This document shows, piece after piece, positions 1 through 6,949 of a stretch of 64,000 nucleotides of DNA. The position numbers and the translations under genes were made by a program. The notes beneath the pieces are model-generated. The model made no database searches. It saw nothing but the letters and a program-made list of their open reading frames with translations, and was not told the DNA's origin. Each line of letters opens with the position of its first letter. Position 1 is the first letter of the stretch. Origin of the DNA: an uncultured Gammaproteobacteria bacterium. Lineage in GTDB: Bacteria; Pseudomonadota; Gammaproteobacteria; HK1. The stretch is from assembly GCA_958295835.1 (NCBI GenBank), contig OY282378.1:5171694-5235693 (forward strand). Reading direction: 5' to 3'.

Positions 1-165
1 GGTGCTCAAAGGCCGGCATATCGTTCTCATGGGGAGCCTCGATGGCGCATGAGCAGCTCGCCAATCTGGTGAGAGCCGGCGGCCTCAAGGTGGAGACGGC
101 GACAGCCGATGAAGTCTCCGGACTGCTCCGCTCCGGAGCCGCACGGCTTGCGGGGGATTGCCTCC
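1..165 (+). pseudogene. HEPN-domain protein remnant, copy A
   Basis: The reading frame from 42 begins MAHEQLANLVRAGG and runs through LRSGAARLA before similarity stops at about 150. The intact family continues into a DAxN..LSxxSRFDLAYNAA segment, which copy C at 13.7 kb partly keeps (SFDSRFDLACNAAW). That pattern is typical of small HEPN-type proteins that often accompany nucleotidyltransferases. The DNA of 1-150 is nearly identical to 13682-13832, and the first 50 bases recur at 3381-3430. The gene is truncated and the rest of its frame is not family-like, so it is scrap. Confidence 0.55.
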
Positions 166-520
166 GTCGGATACACCACCACTACGTCGCGGGTTTCTAT
201 GCCGGGATGCGTCCCGATCCCACTTCCCCCGCTACCCGACCGCTGGTGCGCAGTATGAGGGGTTGGCGGTCTATTCGTTGCGCAGTGCCGCGGGGCTTCC
301 TCCGACCGGCTTCGTCTCACCTCTTCCCGGGGCGGTTCAGCCGGGCGCTTCGAGCAGTCCGGGGTCTACAACCGCTTCGGGCTTGCCCTGACCCGCTCCA
401 CGGATCGCCACGCGACCCGCTTCAGCGCCGAGCTTCCTGGGCGCTTGAACCGCGTCACCACCGAGGCCGTCCACGATCGGCTTTCGTGGTCTCGCGGCGA
501 CGACGGGCGCTCCGCGCGCC
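166..520. other. Stretch without a recognisable gene
   Basis: Open frames on both strands here give low-complexity Arg/Pro/Ala-rich translations with no family signature. The only structured item is a partial match (about 325-339) to the TCCCGGGGCGGTTCA half of the hairpin at 3299-3329 and to the inverted-repeat end of the IS3 element at 51885. It is probably degraded mobile DNA downstream of the lipoprotein gene. Confidence 0.4.
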
Positions 521-829
521 TCATCTCCCGTCGATGCCTCGCCGCGGCGTTGCCCGGCTTTTGCATACCGAGTCGTTGCGGTACAGCGTGAATCCCCCTG
601 CTTCGTCCCGGAAGTACATGGCCTGCCGTACCGGGCCTTCGGCTCGCCAAGGTACATATGCCGGGCACCCCTGGATCTCTCCTGCGGGCACCATCCACAG
701 CCCTTCGCCTGCGTGCACGGCATGCCCATCCCCCGGAGGTGTGGCCTCCGGGGGATGTTCTGCCTGGGCGCAACCCTCCAAGGCTACGAGCAGTGCTACG
801 CACGGGCCGATGGCGGTTGCGGCGCTCAC
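521..829 (-). CDS. Small secreted lipoprotein coupled to subtilase
   Basis: A 102-residue protein starts at GTG 829, whose bases overlap the TGA of the protease gene (GTGA arrangement), so translation is probably coupled. The N-terminus is a lipoprotein signal: a hydrophobic stretch (IGPCVALLVALEG) ending in the lipobox LEGC, which puts the lipidated Cys at about residue 20. The mature part is Pro/His-rich, then has a compact segment with two Cys (GCPAYVPW and RNDSVC) that could form a disulfide. I do not recognise the family. Its coupling to an exported protease suggests an accessory such as an inhibitor, chaperone or specificity partner (inference). GC-rich shadow coding is the main alternative, but the lipobox and overlap argue against it. 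Confidence 0.55.
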   Translation of the reverse strand: MSAATAIGPCVALLVALEGCAQAEHPPEATPPGDGHAVHAGEGLWMVPAGEIQGCPAYVPWRAEGPVRQAMYFRDEAGGFTLYRNDSVCKSRATPRRGIDGR

Positions 830-3258
830 CAGGACATCCTGTAGGCGATTCCGCCGCGCAGGTCTTCCTCCCCCTGCACGTGGCCCGCGTCGTGGCTATA
901 GCCGATCGACACGGTGGCTTCCCCAGCCAGCAGGGGTCGATCGTGACGCAGCCCCACCGCAATCTCGCGCCCCGCAGGGGACAGGCCGATGGTGCGTCGT
1001 TCATACACCCGTGCACCGTCGGTTGTGCGACTGATCGGGTAGGTCAGGTTGGCTGACCCCGACTCCGCCCGCCAAGGCTGGGACAGGGAGAACTCGGTTG
1101 TGGCTCCACCCGCTGTCGATCGCACCAATGCGACCTTTGCTGACGAGAACATCCCCGACCCTGGCTCGAAAATGGCGCCAGCGGCCACCTTCGGCCGCCC
1201 TGCCCCGAGCACCATCTCCGTTCCTACGCGCCAGCTTTCCTCCTGCCTGGCGAGCTCCCATCGGTCCTGGCGCTTCAGCCACACCGTGGTTGCCTCTGCC
1301 TGTGTTCCGAAGGCTCCGGATGCTTGCCCGCCCTGCACACCCTCCGTCTCGTGCAGGAACCCCATGCCGAACCCGTGGTTCTGGGGCACGAGCTCCAGCC
1401 CGGAGGCATGGGACAGCCCCGCCAGCACCGAGCCCGAGGAGGTCGGCATCACCAGCCGCAGCGCGTGGTCGGGCAGTGCCTCCAGCGTGCCGACGGAAGC
1501 CCAGGCCAGCCCCGCAGGCAGCGACGTGTCCCGCACCGTCTCCGAGCGTGCGTGCGGGATGCGCGGCACCGCCGAGCGTGGTGCCTGCGACACGAACCCG
1601 GACATCTCGTACCAGAATGGTGCGTTCAAGGCATCGAACCCTGCAATCTCGATTCTCTCCACCACACGCGACACGCTGTCTCCGTAGCTTGTGGAGGTGA
1701 CGAGGTTGGTACTTCTGACGGGGTAGGGCTGCCCCCCGGCCCGCGCCGTAATCTGTAACTGACCCACCGGGCTTGTGGCGGCGTCGATGTCGAGGACCCC
1801 CGCCCCGATCTTGGCAGCGTCGTAGCCCGCAACGGTGTTGTCCGCCGTGTCTACGAGTCGCCGTCCGACCTCTCGTGGGTTCAGTGTTCCCCGAAACTTC
1901 TCCATGACCAGAGCCAGGGCTCCTGCCACCATCGGTGCGGAGAATGACGTCCCGGAGATTGGCGAGAGCGCGGGGTCCGGGTTCGTCCCGGTCTTCGCCC
2001 CGTTGACCGTGAAAGGTGCTCCCAGGCAGTAGTGGCGCCCCTGCGTGAGTGCATTCCAGTCGATCGGTAGCGTCCCGCAAGGGATCGACCTTGGGTGCAG
2101 GCTTCCGTCCGCCCGTACCCCGACGACCGCGAAGTGCAGCCCGCGTAGCTGCGGGAACCACCAGGCCATGCTGGCTGCGGCCTCTGGAAATCGCGGTGGA
2201 TCAAGCACTCCCGGAAGCAGGTTCCCTGCGGATGCGACGAACAGTGTCTTCTCGTCCTCGGGAACGCCGTTCTGGAGCAATGCACCCCAGTAGTGCGGCA
2301 GGTTGTTCCCGAGCCATGCCCACGCGACAGCGGCTGTCCGGTCGCTGAAGCCTCGGCCCGTGTCGCTGATGATCGGGATGCCGTATGACCGGTTGACGAT
2401 GTCGACGTTGCTGTTGTACAGCAGCTCGAGCTGCCCCATCGAACGGTCCAAAGCTACCACGCTGTTGTGGGTTGGCCCGAGCCGGTTGACAGTCTCCTCG
2501 AGGTCACGCGCGTCCGCGATCCGTGCATCCTGGACCTCCGGGTCGTCACCCAGTGGGATGGGCCAGGGGATGACCCGAGCGCCTGGGGCGACCCCGCCAT
2601 CTTTTCCGATGATGACCGACGCGACCGCGGTGCCGTGCGTGCGCTTCGTATCGCTCACGCCGGGGATCTTGTACCAGGACAGCCAGCTTGGCGATGATGT
2701 CACCCTGATGTAGCGCGACGCCACGTCGGTGGGGTAGCCGTCCGCAAGAATGGACTGCCGTGCCCGCTCCTCCACGTCACCGATGTCGTCCACCTCCAGG
2801 ACTGTGCACGAGACTCCGTCGCACGGGGCCACCGGATTGGTGGAGGACAGAGGGTGGTGGTAGGTGAACCGTGCCCCTCGGGCTGGGTTCGTCTCCACCT
2901 GCCCCGCGAGCTGTGGGCTACGGAAATCCACGAAGTCGTCTTCGACAGCGATCCGGACACCTGCACCGGACAATCTGCGACTGTTCAGTGCTGGCTCTGC
3001 CTTCACCTGCGCCAGCACGGGTTGCGCTCTCAAGCGGTCTTCCCATCGCCCTGCAGGTGGCAATGTCGGCGCAGGAGCAGGTCTTTCCGGCTCGGTTGCC
3101 GGGGGGGCGTCGGGCGATGCCGGTGGGGTTCCATCGGGTGGCAATGTCGGTGTCGCTGGCGGCGTGGGCTTGACGTTCCCTCCTCCTCCTCCGCAGCCCG
3201 CTATCGTGATCGTTGCCATCCCGATGGCGACTGCCAGTTTCCTGATGCTTCTGTTCAT
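826..3258 (-). CDS. Subtilisin-like (S8) serine protease lipoprotein
   Basis: An exported serine endopeptidase of 810 residues. The start at 3258 gives a type II signal peptide with lipobox TIAGC (Cys22), then a poly-Gly and Pro/Thr/Ala-rich linker to about residue 70. The S8 catalytic residues are visible: Asp in AVEDDFVDF (about 107), His208 in THGTAVAS, oxyanion Asn346 in SAGN and Ser438 in SGTSFSAPMV. The C-terminal 350 residues are rich in alternating beta-type segments and end in an aromatic (YRMSW), resembling the barrel of autotransporter proteases. A lipobox upstream of such a domain is unusual, so surface-anchored lipoprotein versus autotransporter is unresolved. Upstream genes on this strand are absent; a 31-nt perfect hairpin lies 41 bp before the start. 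The coupled small lipoprotein follows. The gene sits between two copies of the HEPN block, so it may be an acquired cassette. Confidence 0.85.
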   Translation of the reverse strand: MNRSIRKLAVAIGMATITIAGCGGGGGNVKPTPPATPTLPPDGTPPASPDAPPATEPERPAPAPTLPPAGRWEDRLRAQPVLAQVKAEPALNSRRLSGAGVRIAVEDDFVDFRSPQLAGQVETNPARGARFTYHHPLSSTNPVAPCDGVSCTVLEVDDIGDVEERARQSILADGYPTDVASRYIRVTSSPSWLSWYKIPGVSDTKRTHGTAVASVIIGKDGGVAPGARVIPWPIPLGDDPEVQDARIADARDLEETVNRLGPTHNSVVALDRSMGQLELLYNSNVDIVNRSYGIPIISDTGRGFSDRTAAVAWAWLGNNLPHYWGALLQNGVPEDEKTLFVASAGNLLPGVLDPPRFPEAAASMAWWFPQLRGLHFAVVGVRADGSLHPRSIPCGTLPIDWNALTQGRHYCLGAPFTVNGAKTGTNPDPALSPISGTSFSAPMVAGALALVMEKFRGTLNPREVGRRLVDTADNTVAGYDAAKIGAGVLDIDAATSPVGQLQITARAGGQPYPVRSTNLVTSTSYGDSVSRVVERIEIAGFDALNAPFWYEMSGFVSQAPRSAVPRIPHARSETVRDTSLPAGLAWASVGTLEALPDHALRLVMPTSSGSVLAGLSHASGLELVPQNHGFGMGFLHETEGVQGGQASGAFGTQAEATTVWLKRQDRWELARQEESWRVGTEMVLGAGRPKVAAGAIFEPGSGMFSSAKVALVRSTAGGATTEFSLSQPWRAESGSANLTYPISRTTDGARVYERRTIGLSPAGREIAVGLRHDRPLLAGEATVSIGYSHDAGHVQGEEDLRGGIAYRMSW

Positions 3259-3298
3259 GGATGAACCCTTTCGGCCCTTGGTCGGTGGTGGTGTGCCT

Positions 3299-3329
3299 TG
3301 AACCGCCCCGGGTTTCCCGGGGCGGTTCA
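3299..3329. repeat. Perfect 31-nt hairpin resembling IS3 end
   Basis: The 14-base stem TGAACCGCCCCGGG, a TTT loop and the exact complementary stem occur upstream of the protease gene. The first 22 bases match the terminal inverted repeat of the IS3-family element at 51885. It may be an IS scar or a bidirectional terminator. There is no T-tract after the stem. Confidence 0.6.
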
Positions 3330-3332
3330 CGT

Positions 3333-3470
3333 CCGGCGAGTTCCAGCGCCGGCGCGCGGTCAAGGCCGGGTTCCTGACGCGGGTGCTCAAAGGCCGGCAT
3401 ATCGTTCTCATGGGGAGCCTCGATGGCGCATAAGCAGTTCGAAACCTGATGAGAGCGGGCGGCTTCATCC
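3333..3470 (+). repeat. HEPN-block repeat, copy B
   Basis: Bases 3333-3470 repeat the sequence seen around 13628-13770 (CCGGCGAGTTCCAGCGCCGG onward) and, for the second half, 1-90. In copy C this DNA links an integrase-core remnant to the HEPN remnant. In copy B only about 40 bases of the HEPN part remain, with a stop (TAA) where copy A reads GAG. No protein is expected. Confidence 0.7.
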
Positions 3471-3534
3471 CGATGGCGGCAAGATCATGTCCGGGACGTT
3501 GGCGGGAATTGCTGCCGGCCTCCGGACGATAGCA

Positions 3535-3877
3535 TCACGGAGCATCGCCCCCGCCTGCGAGCCAGGTGCACAGGCGACGCCTCCCGTCCTCCGACATGCG
3601 CAATCACTTCTTGGTGCGCCGCCACAGGACGTCTTCGGAGGTTCGGGCCCATTCATGCTCGGCCAGGTACTCGACCTCCGCCACATGGAGCCCGGCCCCG
3701 AAGTGCTCTCCGAGGTCGCCGGCGCTCGTGCGGCCGGCGAGCAGGGTGTGGATGCCGGTGCCGTAGTGGCGGACGTAGTGGCGGACCAACCCTTGCGCGA
3801 GCCACGGGTAACGTTCGGCGCAGCGTGCGATGAACCCTTCGACGTCCGCGCCGGGGACGTCCCCGCCGGGGAAGGGC
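3535..3877 (-). pseudogene. Decayed duplicate of the 3' end of glpD
   Basis: This stretch is a direct copy of 13978-14320, the last 343 bp of the intact glpD, with an offset of exactly 10443 bp over most of its length. Its minus-strand translation repeats the GlpD C-terminal domain (PGGDVPGADVEGFIARC to ARTSEDVLWRRTKK). A premature TGA at 3604 replaces a Gly codon. Similarity starts at the glpD stop codon and ends abruptly at about 3877. This is a boundary duplication rather than a gene and marks one edge of the island. Confidence 0.9.
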
Positions 3878-4027
3878 ACGGTCAGTCCACTGACCCACCC
3901 CACCAAAGCGGACAACCCATGTGCTACAAAACCGGACAGGTCTATTTGTTGCCAACAGGTGCGGATCTTGCTATTGAATATGCAACTGGCGGGCAGGATA
4001 TACTCATTCTCGATATGCTTGGAGTGG

Positions 4028-4800
4028 CCTCAACCGCAACTCTCACCCCGCCGTCCTCCTGTGAGAAGGCTGGGGCGAGAGCGAAGCGCGTCGCGCGCGA
4101 GGCCGCCCGGCGCACCCGCTCGATGCGGCGCAATTGGGGAACAAGGTGAGCCAAGTCATCGCCCGGCACAAGCCTGCCCCCGAGTCCCATCGGGGGATGG
4201 CCAAGCACTTCCGGTGGGCGGTCCACGACGGGCGCTTGGTCCATGAGCGCGACCACACGCGCATCGACGCCGAGGCGCGCCTTGATGGCATCTACGTGCT
4301 GCGTACCAGCGAGCTCGCCCCCCCCCGAAGACACGGTGCGCACCTGCAAGGGCTGGCCGACGTCGAACGATGGTTCCGCACCCTCAAAAGGAGCTCGACA
4401 TCCGGGTGCGCCCCATCCGACACCGCGAGGAACGCCGGGGCCGCGCACATCTGTCTGCTCGCCGGCTACCTGGAATGGCGCCTGCGCCGGGCCTGGGCGC
4501 CGCTGCTGTTCGACGACGAGACCCTGACCGACGCCCGACGTACCCGCGACCCCGTCGCCCCGGCCAAGCCCACCCGGCACAACAAAGCATCCCGGCGCAC
4601 CGACGACGGATTGCCCCTTCACAGCCTCGATACCCTGCTCGGCGAACTCGCGACTCGCTGCCGCAACACCTGTCGGGTCGCCGACCCTTCGGCCCCGGCC
4701 CTGTGTGTGCTGACCGAGCCGACACCGATTCAGCGCCCGCGCCGCACACCTCATCGAAACGTTCCCAGTACCGGGAGCTCCCGAAAGCTGAAATGGTTGA
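4028..4800 (+). mobile_element. IS1634-family transposase remnant
   Basis: The C-terminal third of an IS1634/IS4-group transposase is readable from about 4134 to 4800. It shows the GNKVSQ..AKHF segment, RLDGIYVLRTSE, DVERWFRTLK (region of the catalytic Glu), ICLLAGYLEWRLRRAWAPLL and KASRRTDDGLPLHSLDTLL. One frame change is needed near 4390. A Cys-Glu-Lys-Ala/Arg-rich segment upstream (about 4028-4140) is in another frame, so the gene is broken. A 24-bp palindrome is inserted in frame at 4174-4197. The 150 bp before the remnant match nothing I recognise and may be another IS end. Confidence 0.75.
4174..4197. repeat. Short palindrome inserted in IS1634 remnant
   Basis: CCCCCG, an 8-base loop and CGGGGG are preceded by GCCTG. 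It encodes the extra residues PAPESHRG between ARHK and MAKHF. The same sequence is inserted at 52596-52620 in the IS3 element. Confidence 0.8.
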
Positions 4801-4927
4801 TGCCAATCGACCACAGTTGAACTTTGTCACACCCAGGGAACTTCGGCTTGAGCACTCCCCAAACCCCCGAAACGGCGATGTACCGCCGTTCGGTGCTGAA
4901 TCGCGCCTTTGAATTTGGAGGTAAGAG

Positions 4928-5098
4928 ATGAAGGATCAAATCCCCCCCGAAACAGGTGAGTCAGCGGCTGAGGGGCCGAAAGGGAAGCGCCCTTGGTCAA
5001 AACCGAGGATTATTCCCTTGCACCGGATGGCGCGAACTGCCTCCGGCGAAGCTGTGCAGGTGAATGAGACCGAGGAGCTCAGCTATCGCCCATCCTGA
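4928..5098 (+). CDS. RiPP (lasso-type) precursor-like peptide
   Basis: A 56-residue peptide starts at ATG 4928 with an excellent GGAGG six bases upstream. The N-terminal half is charged and Gly/Glu/Lys-rich. The middle, KRPWSKPRIIPLHR, resembles the aromatic-x-x-Pro-x-hydrophobic motif by which lasso-type leaders bind their recognition element. After it come a Thr37-Ala38 pair and then SGEAVQVNETEELSYRPS. Cleavage after Thr-Ala would put Thr at -2 and make Ser39 residue 1 with Glu47 as residue 9. Cleavage one residue later makes Gly40 residue 1 and Glu47 residue 8. Both fit the 7-9 residue macrolactam rule of known lasso peptides. The tail contains Tyr53, a possible sulfation or glycosylation site, plus Ser and Thr. 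It lies directly upstream of the sulfotransferase/asparagine-synthetase run. The role is inferred from motif and context; no homologue was checked. Confidence 0.6.
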   Translation: MKDQIPPETGESAAEGPKGKRPWSKPRIIPLHRMARTASGEAVQVNETEELSYRPS

Positions 5099-5199
5099 GC
5101 TGCTTTCCCTTTGATCCGCCAGATGGGCGGCCTGGATGTTGCTTGTGCTTGGCGTTGCGCCGCAACTTCGTCGAATTTTGAACCAGGCTGGGCCGGCCT

Positions 5200-6030
5200 A
5201 TGCGGACTTCGGCGGCTGTGACCTGTTATGGGGCCACCCACGATGTGGCGCAAGCGGTAACGACCCATCTGTTCGGCATCAGCCCGAACCACAGCGGCTC
5301 GACGCTCTTGAAGGAGGCGTTGGGCACTTCCAAAAAAACGTGGAACCTCCTCACGGAGGGCCATCTGGCGTTGGGGTTCGCCGGCCCTGTGGCCGCTACC
5401 GTGCTCTGGGCGGCAGGCCGCCGCCGAGTTGATCGGTTGGCGGACTCGGCGCGGTATGACTGGGCGCTGATCCGCAAGGCGTGGTATTTCCAAGCTCAGG
5501 CCCGCGACCCCGCAGCATCGGTTTTTTACACCAAGTCACCGCCGCATCTGCTGATTGTGGGCGATTTGGCGCGGCGCTTTCGCAACGCCAAGTTCCTGTT
5601 CATGGTGCGCAATCCCTACGCCGTCTGCGAAAGCCTGTGCCGGTACTACCGGGACCTTGGAATGGCGGCGTTCACCGCCCGTTTTCCGGGGCGAAGCCTA
5701 CCCGAGACGGCCGCTGCCCATGTCGTGGCCTGCCTGTCCCGGCAACGTCTCAACCTTGACGCATATGGAGACCGCGGGATTTTCTTTACCTACGAGGATA
5801 TGTGCGCGGAGCCGGAGCGCGTGGCGCACGCCATCCAGGGCCTGGTCCCGGAAATCGACGACCTCAACCTGCGGCAACGCCTGTTGGTAAAGGGCAAGTA
5901 CAACTGCTTGCCCACCGACTTCAACGCCTGGCAAATATCCCGCCTGGACGCCGGGCAGGTGGCGCTGTGCAACCGGGTGTTCCGACGGCATGGGAACGTA
6001 TTCGACCATTTCGGCTATGACCTCCTGTGA
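5200..6030 (+). CDS. Sulfotransferase 1 of RiPP-like cluster
   Basis: A 276-residue cytoplasmic PAPS-dependent sulfotransferase. The 5'-phosphosulfate-binding loop is PNHSGSTLLKEAL (about residues 29-41) and the 3'-phosphate-binding segment is FMVRNPYAVCESLCRYYR (Arg137, Ser145). It is a paralogue of the protein at 8857-9777: both share DVAQAVTTHLFGI, RDPAASVFYTKS-type, VRNPYAVCE, EPERVA and the ending HFGYDLL. The start at ATG 5200 is the first that keeps the shared N-terminus, but no clear ribosome-binding site is seen, so GTG 5218 is possible. The stop overlaps the next start (GTGA). Likely substrates are a Tyr, Ser or Thr of the precursor at 4928 or a sugar added by the cluster glycosyltransferases (inference). 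Confidence 0.8.
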   Translation: MRTSAAVTCYGATHDVAQAVTTHLFGISPNHSGSTLLKEALGTSKKTWNLLTEGHLALGFAGPVAATVLWAAGRRRVDRLADSARYDWALIRKAWYFQAQARDPAASVFYTKSPPHLLIVGDLARRFRNAKFLFMVRNPYAVCESLCRYYRDLGMAAFTARFPGRSLPETAAAHVVACLSRQRLNLDAYGDRGIFFTYEDMCAEPERVAHAIQGLVPEIDDLNLRQRLLVKGKYNCLPTDFNAWQISRLDAGQVALCNRVFRRHGNVFDHFGYDLL

Positions 6031-6896
6031 CAAGTTCGATTTGGCTGCGCCCTGAGGTGCGAGATGCGCTGCTGGGCACAGGAGGTCTCCATGCTCAGGC
6101 TGCGGCGGCCTTGCAGCGACGCGCACTTGACGCCGGCGCATTGTGGCAGCTCGGAGACATCGAGCGGGGGAACGGTCGTTTTACGGCCGCACATCAGATT
6201 TATCGGCGCTTGTGCGCACTCCGCCCTGGCGACCCTTGCGCCTCTTGGCTATGCGCGATCACCGGCAGCCACCGTTTGCCGGCGCCGCCAACGGGCGTTC
6301 GGGCGGCGCCGTTCGTGCAGATCCCGAACTTCCTGACCTCCGCAGAGGGAGAACACTTGTTGTCGTGGGCGCAGAACGAGCGCGGACGCTTCGCACCGGC
6401 GAAGGTGGGGCCAAGTGGAAAGCGCCGAGTTGACATCTCCGAACGCCGCGGACTGGCGGCGCCTCCCAAAGCCTGCAAAGACATTGGCGCATGGCTCATC
6501 CTGAAGGTGCGCGCCGTGCTACCAACCGTCTCGGCGCGGCTGCGGCTGCAGGGTTTCGATAGCTGCCGGATCGTCCCTGCGGCGGTGGCGCATCTCAACG
6601 GGGGCTACGGCCGCCCGCATCGCGATCCGCCACCCCTTGTCGGCAACTGCTATTTTCATGCGCAGCCGCGCCGCTTCTCCGGTGGCGACTTGTTGCTCTA
6701 CGATACGGAAGTCGAGACGGGGGACTTCGATGCCTGCGCGTTCTCGCGGGTCGAGCCGGCCGCCAACAGCATCGTCTTCCATCCCGGCGCCTATGTGCAT
6801 GAGATCACTCGCGTGGTCTGCGGGACGGACCGCTTCACGGACGCAAGGTTCGCCATGACCTGCGCAATCTGGCCGAATGGCGGCGCGGGAACGTAG
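6027..6896 (+). CDS. 2OG-Fe(II) dioxygenase 1 (P4H-like)
   Basis: A 289-residue protein starts at GTG 6027 inside the stop of the preceding gene. The C-terminal 190 residues form a prolyl-4-hydroxylase-like double-stranded beta-helix. Its iron ligands are His198-Arg-Asp200 (GRPHRDPP) and His258, with the 2-oxoglutarate-binding Arg262 (VHEITRV), plus the typical FSGGDLLLYD strand. The first 85 residues are helical and TPR-like (ALWQLGDIERGNGRFTAAHQIYRRL). Members of this fold hydroxylate Pro, Asp, Asn or Lys side chains. In this operon the likely target is the precursor peptide. Codon use and spacing match its neighbours. Confidence 0.8.
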   Translation: MTSSIWLRPEVRDALLGTGGLHAQAAAALQRRALDAGALWQLGDIERGNGRFTAAHQIYRRLCALRPGDPCASWLCAITGSHRLPAPPTGVRAAPFVQIPNFLTSAEGEHLLSWAQNERGRFAPAKVGPSGKRRVDISERRGLAAPPKACKDIGAWLILKVRAVLPTVSARLRLQGFDSCRIVPAAVAHLNGGYGRPHRDPPPLVGNCYFHAQPRRFSGGDLLLYDTEVETGDFDACAFSRVEPAANSIVFHPGAYVHEITRVVCGTDRFTDARFAMTCAIWPNGGAGT

Positions 6897-6949
6897 CGGC
6901 GCCCGCCGGCCGCAGGTTTGCTGCAAATCCATAGGATGGAGAGGCCGAC

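Noticed and set aside
42..1034. A 330-codon plus-strand frame at the left edge
   Set aside because: Only its first 35 codons are HEPN-like; the rest is antisense to the lipoprotein and protease genes and has no recognisable content.
5099..5199. A second small precursor frame between 4928-5098 and the first sulfotransferase
   Set aside because: Short frames exist but none has a ribosome-binding site or a leader-like motif.
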